From contig NZ_JAYFFI010000001.1 in NCBI RefSeq assembly GCF_036289405.1, positions 124,001-188,000 on the forward strand: DNA of 64,000 nt, written 5' to 3'. The translations under genes and the position numbers were made by a program. The notes beneath the pieces are model-generated. The model searched no databases. It was not told where the DNA came from and saw nothing but the letters and a program-made list of their open reading frames with translations. The stretch comes from Pseudoramibacter faecis. Its GTDB lineage: Bacteria; Bacillota; Clostridia; Eubacteriales; Eubacteriaceae. Positions 42,794 to 51,038 of the stretch are shown one piece after another. Positions within the stretch are counted from its first letter, which is position 1. The number at the start of each line of letters is the position of its first letter.

Positions 42794-43573
42794 TCAAATC
42801 GGCCGGCGGCTCAGATCATCATCGCGACGGCGCAGCCAGATCAAGCCGACGGCCCCGACCACAATCAGCGCAAGGCTCGTCAGCTGGGCTGTGCGCAGTC
42901 CGAAAAGCATCAGGCTGTCGGTGCGCAAACCCTCGATAAAGAAGCGCCCGACGGAATAGCCGATAAGATAAACGAAGAGCAATTCTCCTCGATTTCTCTG
43001 GAGCCGCCGTTCGAAAATAAAAATTAAAAACAAAAAGACGAACACATCCCAGATGGATTCGTAAAGAAAAGTGGGATGCACCTTCACAAGGCCCATCACC
43101 GGATCGTCCACCGTGATGGCCCAGGGCAAATGCGTCACCGTCCCGTGGGCCTCCTGATTGAAAAAATTGCCCCAACGGCCGATGGCCTGCCCCAGGGGCA
43201 GCGCCGGAATCACCGTGTCGGCCAGATCCCGGAAGACGATTTTTTTCACCCGGCAAAAAATCACGCCAACGAGAACGCCAACCAAAATCCCGCCGTGGAT
43301 CGCCAGCCCCCCGTGCCAGATCGCAACGATCTCCGACGGGTTGCCGCGATAATAATTCCATTCAAAAATTACATACCACAGGCGTGCGCCGACCACCACA
43401 CCGGGGATCAGCGCCAGAAAAAAATCGGTCACGTCGTCCGGCGAAATGCCTGTGCGTCTGCAGCGCCGCCAGGCAATCACCATGTCGAGCATCAGCGCAC
43501 CGGCGATGAGAATGCCATACCAGCGCACCGTGATCCCGCCGAACTGAAAAGCGATCGGATTGGGCTGACTCAT
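42794..43573 (-). CDS. lgt: Prolipoprotein diacylglyceryl transferase
   Basis: Seven-helix membrane enzyme that adds diacylglycerol to the lipobox cysteine. The signature HGGLAIHGGILVGV and the GRWGNFFNQEAHG motif contain the essential His and Arg/Asn residues. 259 residues, normal. AGGAGG precedes the ATG, which overlaps the recN stop by four bases. It is the last gene of the oapA-tlyA-nadK-argR-recN-lgt string. Confidence 0.95.
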   Translation of the reverse strand: MSQPNPIAFQFGGITVRWYGILIAGALMLDMVIAWRRCRRTGISPDDVTDFFLALIPGVVVGARLWYVIFEWNYYRGNPSEIVAIWHGGLAIHGGILVGVLVGVIFCRVKKIVFRDLADTVIPALPLGQAIGRWGNFFNQEAHGTVTHLPWAITVDDPVMGLVKVHPTFLYESIWDVFVFLFLIFIFERRLQRNRGELLFVYLIGYSVGRFFIEGLRTDSLMLFGLRTAQLTSLALIVVGAVGLIWLRRRDDDLSRRPI

Positions 43574-45288
43574 GACTCGTCCTCCTGTTTTTGTTCTTTT
43601 TTTTGCGCCCGCGCCAAAGCCAGCATCTCCTCTGCGTGGGTACCGGCCGAAGCCGTGACGGCCGCGCCGGAAAGCATCCGCGCGAGTTCGTCCCGGCTTT
43701 CCGACGGCGACAGCGCATCAAAGGCCACCTGAGTCGACTTTTCGTCCGCGCTTTTAACCACCTGAAAATGTGCATCGGCCATCGCCGTGATCTGCGGCAG
43801 ATGGGTGATGCAGATTACCTGACGTTTCCGGGAGAGCGCCATGATTTTTTCCGCCACGGTCTGGGCCGTCCGGCCGGAGATGCCCGTGTCGATTTCGTCA
43901 AAAATCATGGTTTCCATGCGGTCGAGCTCCCCAAAGATACACTTGATCGCCAGCATGATGCGTGAGATTTCCCCGCCGCTGGCCACTTCCTTCAGCGGAC
44001 GCAGGGGCGTTCCCGGATTCACCGCGATCTGAAAGGTGATGGTGTCGCTGCCCCAGGGCGAGATGATTTTCTCATCCTTTTCGATTTCAATTTTAAACCG
44101 GGCCCGGTTCATGGCGAGATCGGCCAACTCTCCCTCGATGGCGCCGGAAAGGGTTTCCGCCGCGCGCAGGCGCTCTGCATGCAGCATGGCCGCCGTTTCC
44201 CGATAGTCCTTCCAGAGGGTTTTATATTCGTGCTTCATCGCAATCAGACGATCGTCATGATGGGCCAGGTCGTCCAATTCTTCGGCCAGCTGCTCGCCGT
44301 AGGCCACGATTTCCTCAACCGTCGCCCCGTATTTGCGCCGCAACCCTTCGATAAGTGCGAGCCGCTGCTCCACCGATTCGAGCCGTTTGGGATCAAAGGC
44401 CATATCTGACAGGTAAACGCCCAGTTCGCCGGATAAATCTCCGAGGCCGTCCAGCGCATCCTTCACCGTCTGCCGATAGGGCGCAAAGGTCTCGTCGATT
44501 GCCGCCAGTCTGGCCAGGCGCTCCTGCAGTCTGGCCAAATTTTCCAGCGCACCGGCACTTTCGCCATCGTCGCCGTCGAGCAGGCTCCGGGCCTCCCCGG
44601 CCAGCGAAAAGAGCATTTCCCCGTTCTCCAGAATGCGCTGCTCCTTCTCCAGAGCGACGTCTGCCGCCGGGTCCAGATGCGCCTCGCGAATTTCCGCCAG
44701 CTCGAAAGCGATCATTTCCTTGCGGCGTTCAATCTCCCGGGCATCCTTTTCCTGAGCGCGGATGGTCTTCGACAAGGTTTTGAGCTTATCGGCCTGCTGC
44801 CTCGTTTTAAGCAGCAGCGCCGCCACCGGCGTGCCGCCCCAGGCGTCAAGCAGCCGCCTTTGGGCCTCGCTTTGAAAAAGGGAGTTGTTTTCATGCTGAC
44901 TGTGAATATCCACCAGATCCCGGCCCAGAGTCTTTAGCTGAGCCACGGTCATCGCGTAGCCGTTGACACGGCACACATTGTGCCCGCTGCGGCTGATGGA
45001 TCGGGTGAGGATCAGTTCATCGTCCGGTGTGGCAATGGCCATCTCGGCCAGATGCTTGTGCACGGCGCTGTTTTGATCGAAGCTGAACACCCCCTGCACT
45101 GACATACGGTCAGCGCCCTGGCGAATATTCTGTTTATTGGCCCGCTGGCCGAGAATCAGCGTCAGCGCATCGATCACGATGGATTTCCCGGCGCCGGTTT
45201 CCCCGGTGATCACATTGAGATGGCGGTCCCAGTTGATATCCAGTTGCTCGATCAGCGCATAATTGGTTATCGATATCCGTTTTAACAC
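43570..45288 (-). CDS. recN: DNA repair protein RecN
   Basis: SMC-like ATPase of double-strand-break repair, 572 residues. Walker A is GETGAGKSIVIDAL near the N-terminus, long coiled-coil arms occupy about 160-370, the ABC signature is VASGGEISRIMLA and Walker B is MIFDEIDTGISGR. Start GTG with GGAGGG upstream. It lies downstream of argR, as in many Firmicutes. Confidence 0.96.
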   Translation of the reverse strand: MLKRISITNYALIEQLDINWDRHLNVITGETGAGKSIVIDALTLILGQRANKQNIRQGADRMSVQGVFSFDQNSAVHKHLAEMAIATPDDELILTRSISRSGHNVCRVNGYAMTVAQLKTLGRDLVDIHSQHENNSLFQSEAQRRLLDAWGGTPVAALLLKTRQQADKLKTLSKTIRAQEKDAREIERRKEMIAFELAEIREAHLDPAADVALEKEQRILENGEMLFSLAGEARSLLDGDDGESAGALENLARLQERLARLAAIDETFAPYRQTVKDALDGLGDLSGELGVYLSDMAFDPKRLESVEQRLALIEGLRRKYGATVEEIVAYGEQLAEELDDLAHHDDRLIAMKHEYKTLWKDYRETAAMLHAERLRAAETLSGAIEGELADLAMNRARFKIEIEKDEKIISPWGSDTITFQIAVNPGTPLRPLKEVASGGEISRIMLAIKCIFGELDRMETMIFDEIDTGISGRTAQTVAEKIMALSRKRQVICITHLPQITAMADAHFQVVKSADEKSTQVAFDALSPSESRDELARMLSGAAVTASAGTHAEEMLALARAQKKEQKQEDES

Positions 45289-45328
45289 AGCGCCCTCCTT
45301 TCGCGGCCTCCGCGCCTCTTGATGGCCT

Positions 45329-45787
45329 TTACTGCGGCTGCTTCATCAGTTTCCGGAAGCGATCCGCCACATGGAGCACATCCTTCTCGTTGCGCACCGC
45401 CACAAAAATGGTATCGTCCCCGGCAATGGTCCCCACGATTTCCGGCCACTCCAAACCGTCGATGGCGATAGCCGCCGCCTGCCCCATGGCCGGCAGGGTG
45501 TGAATCACCACCAGAAAGGCCGCGGTATCCACCGTCAGTACCGACTCGCGAAACACGGCCTTGACCCGCTCGTCGTAAAGATTGGTGCGGTCGCGCATCG
45601 AAGCATATTGCTGGCGGCCGCGGCTGCCCCCCACTTTGATTAGCCCGAGCTCTTTGATATCTCGGGAGACGGTCGCCTGGGTCACTTCAAAGCCTGCGCG
45701 TTTCAGATGCTCGGCCAGTTCCTCCTGGGTTTCAACATCGTTTTGTTCAATAATTTCCAAAATTTTCGATTGTCTCGAAATTTTCAT
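45329..45787 (-). CDS. argR: Arginine repressor ArgR/AhrC
   Basis: 152 residues. N-terminal winged helix (KILEIIEQNDVETQEELAEH, then TQATVSRDIKELGLIK) and C-terminal arginine-binding hexamerisation domain ending in the GTIAGDDTIFVAVRN motif. It normally senses arginine and controls arginine genes, none of which are in this window. GGGAG precedes the ATG. Confidence 0.95.
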   Translation of the reverse strand: MKISRQSKILEIIEQNDVETQEELAEHLKRAGFEVTQATVSRDIKELGLIKVGGSRGRQQYASMRDRTNLYDERVKAVFRESVLTVDTAAFLVVIHTLPAMGQAAAIAIDGLEWPEIVGTIAGDDTIFVAVRNEKDVLHVADRFRKLMKQPQ

Positions 45788-45829
45788 CTTTGCGTTTTCT
45801 CCCCTGGTTCTCTCGTGTCGGTCAATTTA

Positions 45830-46735
45830 TTAATGATCCGTTAATTTACGGCGCAGCTGCTTGAAAAAGCTCATATTTCCAAACAAGATCAAATTGGTTT
45901 TATAGGGGGCGCGGGTGATGCGGACGCGCCCCCGCCGATTGATCGACAGCGAAACCTGCCCGTCGGCACACACATCGATACCGTGATTGCGTCCGGAAAA
46001 GCTGATGTCCACCACGGCGCGTCCCGGTAATACATAAGCGCGGTCGTGCAGCCGGTGCGGGCAGATGGGATTGATGAGCATGATGTTGGCCCGGGGATCA
46101 GCCACCGGCCCCCCGGCCGAAAGCGAATAGGCGGTCGAGCCCGTCGGTGTCGCGACGATCAGTCCGTCGGCATAAAAGGTATCCACCAACTCGCCGTCCA
46201 CCGCTACCGTCAAATCGATCATCCGGATCCCCGCCGCTTTGATCACCACGTCGTTGAGCGCGCTCTGCTTTTCGACGGTCCCGTCCTCCCGGGTCACCTG
46301 ACTTTCGAGGAGCATGCGCTGGTCCAATTGGTAGTCGCCTTTGCACAAACGCGCTAAAATCGCCTCACAGGATTCCGCGTCGCCTTCCGTTAAAAACCCG
46401 AGCTTGCCGAGATTGATGCCGCAAATCGGCGTTTCATACGCGCCGACTTGTCGCGCCACACCGAGCAACGTCCCGTCCCCGCCGAGGGTCACGATGCAGT
46501 CCGGCCGGGAGAAAAAGGTATCCTTGGGAACCCCCGCTACACCGGCAAGCTCTCCCAATTCCGTCAGCTGGCGCTGAAGCATCATCGTTTTGACGCCCCG
46601 ATCGCCCAGATAGGCCACGCATCGCCTGGCCATTGCCACCGAAGTCTGCTTATCAAAATTAATATAAATGCCGATTTCCTCAATTTTAACGCCCGGCACG
46701 TTTTTGTGTCTCATTTGCTTTTCTGCTGATTCCAA
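45830..46735 (-). CDS. nadK: NAD kinase
   Basis: Makes NADP from NAD. The family motif VTLGGDGTLLG is near residue 70. LNDVVIKA and TPTGSTAYSLSAGGPV (residues about 160-215) complete the active site. The start is uncertain: a TTG at 46733-46735 has GGAG about 10 bases upstream and follows the tlyA stop directly, while an ATG at 46712-46714 lacks a ribosome binding site. About 301 residues with the TTG. Confidence 0.93.
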   Translation of the reverse strand: MESAEKQMRHKNVPGVKIEEIGIYINFDKQTSVAMARRCVAYLGDRGVKTMMLQRQLTELGELAGVAGVPKDTFFSRPDCIVTLGGDGTLLGVARQVGAYETPICGINLGKLGFLTEGDAESCEAILARLCKGDYQLDQRMLLESQVTREDGTVEKQSALNDVVIKAAGIRMIDLTVAVDGELVDTFYADGLIVATPTGSTAYSLSAGGPVADPRANIMLINPICPHRLHDRAYVLPGRAVVDISFSGRNHGIDVCADGQVSLSINRRGRVRITRAPYKTNLILFGNMSFFKQLRRKLTDH

Positions 46736-46736
46736 T

Positions 46737-47609
46737 CTATTTTGTCTCCTCGGATTCTCCGTTTTGATAATGGCTGTGTGCACGCGCCACCAACGCCTCG
46801 ATGGCGGCCGCCCCGCTCACCGTTTCGTCATGCACCACCTCGGCCGCCGACGCCTCTTTTCGGGCCAGACATAAAAATTCAATATTGCCCTTGGGCCCGC
46901 GGATCGGCGAATAGTCGAGCCCCGCCACCGAAAATCCCGCCGCCTCAATGCCGACGGCGGTCTGCGCGATCGCTTCCCGGTGAACGGCCGGATCCCGAAC
47001 GACCCCATGCTTGCCCACCTTTTCCTTGCCGACTTCAAACTGGGGCTTGATCAGCCAAATGCCCAGCGCCCCCGGCTTCACACAGCGGTCAGTCGCCGGC
47101 ATCATTTTGAGCATCGAGATAAAAGACACATCCATCACCGAGCCGTCGGCGGGGGCATCGAGTCCCGGCAGCGTGCCCGGCTCGGCGTAGCGAAAATTCG
47201 TCCGCTCCAGGCAAACCACCCGGGAATCGTTGCGCAGTTTCCAGTCAAACTGGCCGTAGCCCACATCCACCGCGATCACCCTGGCCGCGCCGTTTTGCAG
47301 CAGGCAATCCGTAAATCCGCCGGTGGACGCGCCGATGTCGAGAAACGTCTTGCCCGCCACCGGAAAATCGAATACGCGAAGCCCCCGCGCGAGCTTAAGC
47401 CCGCCCCGGCTGACAAAGGGAATCGCATCGCCCTTAACCGTCACCTGATGCTTCCCGAGCATCACGCTCACCTGGTCGCCGGCCTTGGTATGCACCTGGC
47501 CGTCCACACGGACAAGGCCGGCCATGATGGCCTTCTTGCCCCTTTCCCGGGTATCGAAAAATCCAAGCTTCACCAACATTTTATCCAATCGCTCTTTGTG
47601 TTTGCTCAT
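46737..47609 (-). CDS. tlyA: TlyA family rRNA methyltransferase/hemolysin-like protein
   Basis: About 290 residues from the ATG at 47607-47609. An S4 RNA-binding domain (ERLDKMLVKLGFFDTRERGKK) is followed by an FtsJ-like SAM methyltransferase domain with FLDIGASTGGFTDCLL as motif I. TlyA 2'-O-methylates rRNA cytidines in characterised cases. Its ATG overlaps the oapA stop by one base (TAATG). The much longer open frame upstream is a shadow inside oapA. Confidence 0.94.
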   Translation of the reverse strand: MSKHKERLDKMLVKLGFFDTRERGKKAIMAGLVRVDGQVHTKAGDQVSVMLGKHQVTVKGDAIPFVSRGGLKLARGLRVFDFPVAGKTFLDIGASTGGFTDCLLQNGAARVIAVDVGYGQFDWKLRNDSRVVCLERTNFRYAEPGTLPGLDAPADGSVMDVSFISMLKMMPATDRCVKPGALGIWLIKPQFEVGKEKVGKHGVVRDPAVHREAIAQTAVGIEAAGFSVAGLDYSPIRGPKGNIEFLCLARKEASAAEVVHDETVSGAAAIEALVARAHSHYQNGESEETK

Positions 47610-48250
47610 TAATTTTTCCTGTTCACCAAATTCTGGACGGCCGCGATGGGACCGGCGATCGCGCTGACGATGGCCGTTCCGTTTTTCATGGCCACATCCT
47701 TGCCGATGGCTTTGCCGCCGACGGTGAGACAGGCCACCGACGCGGCGATGATTAACCCGACGAAGGACGAATCCGCCAAGCCGTAAAACCGCACCAGCTG
47801 TGCCGTGATCGATACGGAAATCCCGCCGGACACCACGCCGCAGATGTCCCCGATCACATCGTTGCACACCGAGGATACCTTCGCCGCATTCTTCACAAGC
47901 CACACGGCCGTTTTGGCTCCCCTTCTTTTACGGGCTGCCATCGCGTTAAAAGGCTCCAGACTCACAGAAGCCACAGCAATGCCCACAACGTCCGTCGCGA
48001 TGCCCAGGGCGATAATCGCGATCAAAATCACAAACGAGATCAACAGATTGGCGTTCGACAGCACCGTGTCCGACAGATAAGTGATCACCATGGTCGAACA
48101 AAATGTACCGACGCCCACCAGGGCAATCCATCGCCGATGGGCCTTGGCCTCCTGCTCCTTGCGCGTTATTTTTTTAGCATTTGTTCTGGCCTGTGTCTCC
48201 CCCGGTTCTTCCGGCGCGTTTTGACGAGACCTTCGCTTCATTTCGCTCAT
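47609..48250 (-). CDS. oapA: OLE-associated membrane protein OapA
   Basis: About 213 residues. A basic N-terminal tail (KRRSRQNAPEEP, then KKITRKEQEAKAHRR) is followed by four hydrophobic segments (ALVGVGTFCSTMVITYLS; LLISFVILIAIIALGIA; a mid helix; VGLIIAASVACLTVGGKAIG). The segments between carry TDVVGIAVASVSLEPFNAM, ARKRRGAKTAVWLVKNA and CNDVIGDICGVVSGG, which resemble the DUF21/CNNM transporter core. OapA is the membrane protein encoded directly after OLE RNA in known loci, and it binds that RNA. Position after a large structured RNA and before tlyA is diagnostic. The start at 48248-48250 has GAGGAG 13 bases upstream, and a TTG at 48262 is an alternative. Confidence 0.82.
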   Translation of the reverse strand: MSEMKRRSRQNAPEEPGETQARTNAKKITRKEQEAKAHRRWIALVGVGTFCSTMVITYLSDTVLSNANLLISFVILIAIIALGIATDVVGIAVASVSLEPFNAMAARKRRGAKTAVWLVKNAAKVSSVCNDVIGDICGVVSGGISVSITAQLVRFYGLADSSFVGLIIAASVACLTVGGKAIGKDVAMKNGTAIVSAIAGPIAAVQNLVNRKN

Positions 48251-48344
48251 ATTTTTTGACAAGCTCCTCTATCCGGGGCATCGACTCTGTCCATCTTTGC
48301 CGCCCATGCATAAAAAGCCGCATAAAAATTCATTTTCGATTTCT

Positions 48345-48373
48345 ATTATAACGTAAATTAAAGCCGACGCAAA
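48345..48373 (-). promoter_or_regulatory. Promoter of the oapA-tlyA-nadK-argR-recN-lgt string
   Basis: Minus-strand TTTGCG (48368-48373), 17 bases, perfect TATAAT (48345-48350), just after the OLE terminator and about 95 bases before oapA. Confidence 0.6.
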
Positions 48374-48382
48374 CGGGCGCAA

Positions 48383-48415
48383 CAAAAAAGGACCATGCCG
48401 CATGCATAATCCTTT
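48383..48415 (-). terminator. Terminator of the OLE RNA
   Basis: Minus-strand AAAGGA/TCCTTT stem enclosing ATGC/GCAT, followed by six T. Confidence 0.75.
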
Positions 48416-49051
48416 TGCAAGATGACGGTGCCGCGAGTAAACTTTGCAACATAGGTCCAGCAGGGTTTCCCAAAAGCTGACCGGCCTGTCGCCGGGCCGA
48501 CGGTTTCCCTCTACAGCTTTTCCGCCTCGTTTCCGAAAGCGGGGCTGGATTGCCACTGAGTGTGCACTATAATCCCCACAGCATCTCTTGCGAGCAGCCT
48601 AGGCGTTTTCCGCGGCGGCGCTTTTCGATCCTTAGCCTCTTTTGCAGAAGGGGTTTCGGATGCAATATTTCTGGAAAATCGGGCCCTGATTCCCCAAAAA
48701 CTGTCAATCCATCCACCCGAACCACTCAAGGCAGGCTACGCTGGTTCAAAATCTTTCCGGGCCACAACAGGCCCTGACTCATTCCCAGGTTTTCCCCCGA
48801 CTCACAGTCTGCGGCTTGCTGCGAAAAGCATCGCTGGATTGTTACACCGCAGATGTGGCATCGTGGTCTCCACGGAAGCAGGGTCGAGGCCTACATGCCA
48901 TTGCAGGTTGCCCCATCTTCCTTAACCCCCTGGCGAAACCCTCGACTGGGCGTCAAAGGCAACCCCAAGGGACTTCATCGATATGCCCTTCGACGGATTT
49001 TTAGGCCCGCCCTGGTGATCGAAAGCCCCGACTAGGATACTGTGTCATCTC
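48384..49051 (-). ncRNA. ole: OLE RNA (ornate large extremophilic RNA)
   Basis: A stretch of about 670 bases with no credible ORF, lying between a promoter and a terminator on the minus strand. It is rich in complementary arms: GGGCC/GGCCC around a 6-base loop, AAAAGCTG (48472-48479)/CAGCTTTT (48514-48521) enclosing a GGCC-rich hairpin, CCGC/GCGG around TTTCGGAAACGAG, and CCGTGG/CCACG. Known OLE RNAs are roughly 600 or more bases, found in Clostridia and some Bacilli. They lie directly upstream of oapA and near tlyA, argR (ahrC) and recN, exactly the neighbourhood here. OLE forms a membrane-bound RNP with OapA linked to tolerance of alcohols, cold and Mg2+ stress (literature). I could not run a covariance model, so the call rests on context, size and visible structure. 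RNase P, tmRNA and SRP RNA signatures are absent. Confidence 0.8.
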
Positions 49052-49057
49052 CCGCGC

Positions 49058-49063
49058 ATTATA
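49058..49063 (-). promoter_or_regulatory. Extended -10 promoter of the OLE RNA
   Basis: Minus-strand TGG-TATAAT with no good -35. It places the 5' end near 49051, and the structured region starts there. Confidence 0.6.
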
Positions 49064-49166
49064 CCACAAACGGCCGGTTTTGGCGCCGCCCGCGTTGCAT
49101 TTTTAACGCCCTTAGGGTATCATTAAGAAAATTTGACGGCACTGCCGCCATCCAAAGGAGCATCCC

Positions 49167-49835
49167 ATGAACTACAAAGAAGCCTTTATCGAATTGATGG
49201 TCCGCTCGGGGGTTTTAACCTTCGGCGACTTCGTCACCAAGAGCGGTCGCAAAACGCCGTATTTTGTGAATACCGGCAACTACAAAACATCGGAGCAAAT
49301 CGCCAAGCTCGGCCAGTATTACGCCGCCTGCATCAAAGATCACCTGGACGGCATCGATTTTCTTTACGGCCCGGCCTACAAGGGCATTCCGCTGGTGATC
49401 GCCGCGGCGGCCTCGCTCTACCGCGACCACCATGTGACCATCCCCTATTGCTTCAACCGCAAGGAAGCCAAGGATCACGGCGAAGGCGGCCAAATCATCG
49501 GCTACCGCCCGCAAAACGGCGATACGGCCATGATCATCGAAGACGTGATCACCGCCGGCACCTCGGTCAAAGAGTCGGTGCCGCTGCTCACGTCCCTGGC
49601 CGAGGACATGAAGGTTGCCCGTTTGATTATCGCCGTCGACCGCATGGAAAAGGGCGACGGCGGCAAGACGGCCATTCAGGAAATCGCCGACCGTTTCGGC
49701 ATCACCACCACCCCCATCGTCACGATCAAAGAAATCGTCGCCTGTTTGCACAACCGCGAAGTGGACGGCCGCATCGTGATCGACGACGCCATGAAGGCCC
49801 GCATCGAAGATCACCTTGCCCAATACGGCGCCTAA
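49167..49835 (+). CDS. pyrE: Orotate phosphoribosyltransferase
   Basis: Converts orotate and PRPP to OMP. The PRPP motif MIIEDVITAGTSVKESV (about 132-148) and the upstream YGPAYKGIPLV loop are clear. 222 residues, normal for the longer form. AAAGGAG precedes the ATG. It is a single gene on the plus strand, divergent from the OLE locus, with no other pyrimidine genes nearby. Confidence 0.96.
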   Translation: MNYKEAFIELMVRSGVLTFGDFVTKSGRKTPYFVNTGNYKTSEQIAKLGQYYAACIKDHLDGIDFLYGPAYKGIPLVIAAAASLYRDHHVTIPYCFNRKEAKDHGEGGQIIGYRPQNGDTAMIIEDVITAGTSVKESVPLLTSLAEDMKVARLIIAVDRMEKGDGGKTAIQEIADRFGITTTPIVTIKEIVACLHNREVDGRIVIDDAMKARIEDHLAQYGA

Positions 49836-49850
49836 ACAAAAAGCCGCACC

Positions 49851-49890
49851 AAAAAAAGAATCGCCGGCATCACGCCGACGATTCTTTTTT
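49851..49890 (+). terminator. Bidirectional terminator between pyrE and prfB
   Basis: Stem AAAAAAGAATCG-CCGGC/GCCG-CGATTCTTTTTT with a small loop and T-runs on both strands, between convergent genes. Confidence 0.92.
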
Positions 49891-49908
49891 GATTGCTTGA
49901 CGGCCCTG

Positions 49909-51018
49909 TTAAGTCGCGCTGGCATCCGCCGCTTCCTTGCGCAGCTCCGCGTTCATAAAGCGATCGAGGTCGCCGTCCATCACCGTTTGGATATTGCCCA
50001 CTTCCACCCCGGTGCGGTGGTCCTTCACCATCGTGTAGGGATGAAACACATAGGAACGGATCTGGGAGCCCCAGGCGATTTGCGAATAGTCGCCCACAAC
50101 GTCCTCCAGCTTTTCCTTTTGTTCCTGCTCCATGATTTCCACCAGTTTGGATTTGAGCATGTTCATCGCCACTTCCCGATTCTGGTGCTGACTGCGCTCG
50201 TTCTGACACTGCACCACCACGCCGGTGGGGAGGTGGGTGATGCGGATGGCCGAAGACGTCTTGTTGACGTGCTGGCCGCCGGCCCCGCTGGAGCGATAGG
50301 TATCCACGCGGATGTCGTCCGGATTGATCTCGATTTCCACCGAATCGTCCACCTCCGGCGTCACGTCGAGGGATGCAAACGAGGTGTGGCGCCGGCCGGA
50401 AGAATCGAAAGGCGAAATGCGCACCAGCCGGTGCACGCCGCGCTCCGTCTTCAGATAGCCGTAGGCGTTGATGCCCTCGATGAGCAGGGTCGCGCTCTTG
50501 ATCCCGGCAATATCCCCGGGCTGGTAGTCCAGCTGCTTGATTTTATAGCCCTTGTCCTCCGCCCAACGGGTGTACATCCGCAGCAGCATCGACGCCCAAT
50601 CGTGGGATTCGGTGCCGCCGGCCCCCGGATGCAAAGAGATGATAGCATTGCTGCTGTCATATTCACCGGAGAGCAGCATCTCCAGCTTGAAGCCTTCGAA
50701 CTTTTCCTGAAAGGCCGTGAGCATCTGCTCGAGCTCGTCCAGGCCTTCGCCCTCTTCCGCCAGCTCATACATCACCGCCACGTCGTCGAGTTCTTCTTTG
50801 ACCTCGTCGTAGCGGCTGCGCTTGCGTTTTAAAATCGTCTGCTCCTTGAGCACCTTCTGTGCGTTTTTCTGGTCGCTCCAAAACGCCGGATCTTCACTTT
50901 GCGTTTGCAGTTCTGCCAGCCGTTCATCGATCACCGGCAGATCCATGGATTTGCCCAGAGCGGTCAGCTCCGCGTCCATGCCGGTGATCGCCTGCTTCGC
51001 TTCGTATAAATCGATCAA
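49909..51018 (-). CDS. prfB: Peptide chain release factor 2, without programmed frameshift
   Basis: RF2, 369 residues, recognising UGA and UAA. The codon-recognition motif SPF (RISPFDSSGRR) and the catalytic GGQ loop (SSGAGGQHVNKTSS) are present. The start is a TTG at 51016-51018 with AAAGGA upstream. The frame is continuous from there through LYEAKQAITGMDAELTALGK. The in-frame UGA and internal Shine-Dalgarno that give most RF2 genes autoregulated +1 frameshifting at about codon 25 are missing. It follows secA by 20 bases. Confidence 0.94.
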   Translation of the reverse strand: MIDLYEAKQAITGMDAELTALGKSMDLPVIDERLAELQTQSEDPAFWSDQKNAQKVLKEQTILKRKRSRYDEVKEELDDVAVMYELAEEGEGLDELEQMLTAFQEKFEGFKLEMLLSGEYDSSNAIISLHPGAGGTESHDWASMLLRMYTRWAEDKGYKIKQLDYQPGDIAGIKSATLLIEGINAYGYLKTERGVHRLVRISPFDSSGRRHTSFASLDVTPEVDDSVEIEINPDDIRVDTYRSSGAGGQHVNKTSSAIRITHLPTGVVVQCQNERSQHQNREVAMNMLKSKLVEIMEQEQKEKLEDVVGDYSQIAWGSQIRSYVFHPYTMVKDHRTGVEVGNIQTVMDGDLDRFMNAELRKEAADASAT

Positions 51019-51038
51019 TGCTTTTTCCTTTCTGGGCC

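Noticed and set aside
47610..47903. 98-codon N-terminal extension of tlyA
   Set aside because: It lies inside oapA in another frame, is low-complexity Arg/Gly-rich, and the S4 domain begins at the ATG at 47607-47609, where a ribosome binding site is present.
48560..48925. Plus- and minus-strand ORFs inside 48.4-49.05 kb
   Set aside because: No ribosome binding sites or protein-like composition, and the stretch has extensive RNA-like base pairing with its own promoter and terminator.
48384..49051. RNase P RNA, tmRNA or a GOLLD/ROOL-type RNA as identity of the large RNA
   Set aside because: No GAGGAAAGTCC core, no tRNA-like ends or tag frame are visible, and the gene neighbourhood is that of OLE and not of phage or tRNA-linked large RNAs.
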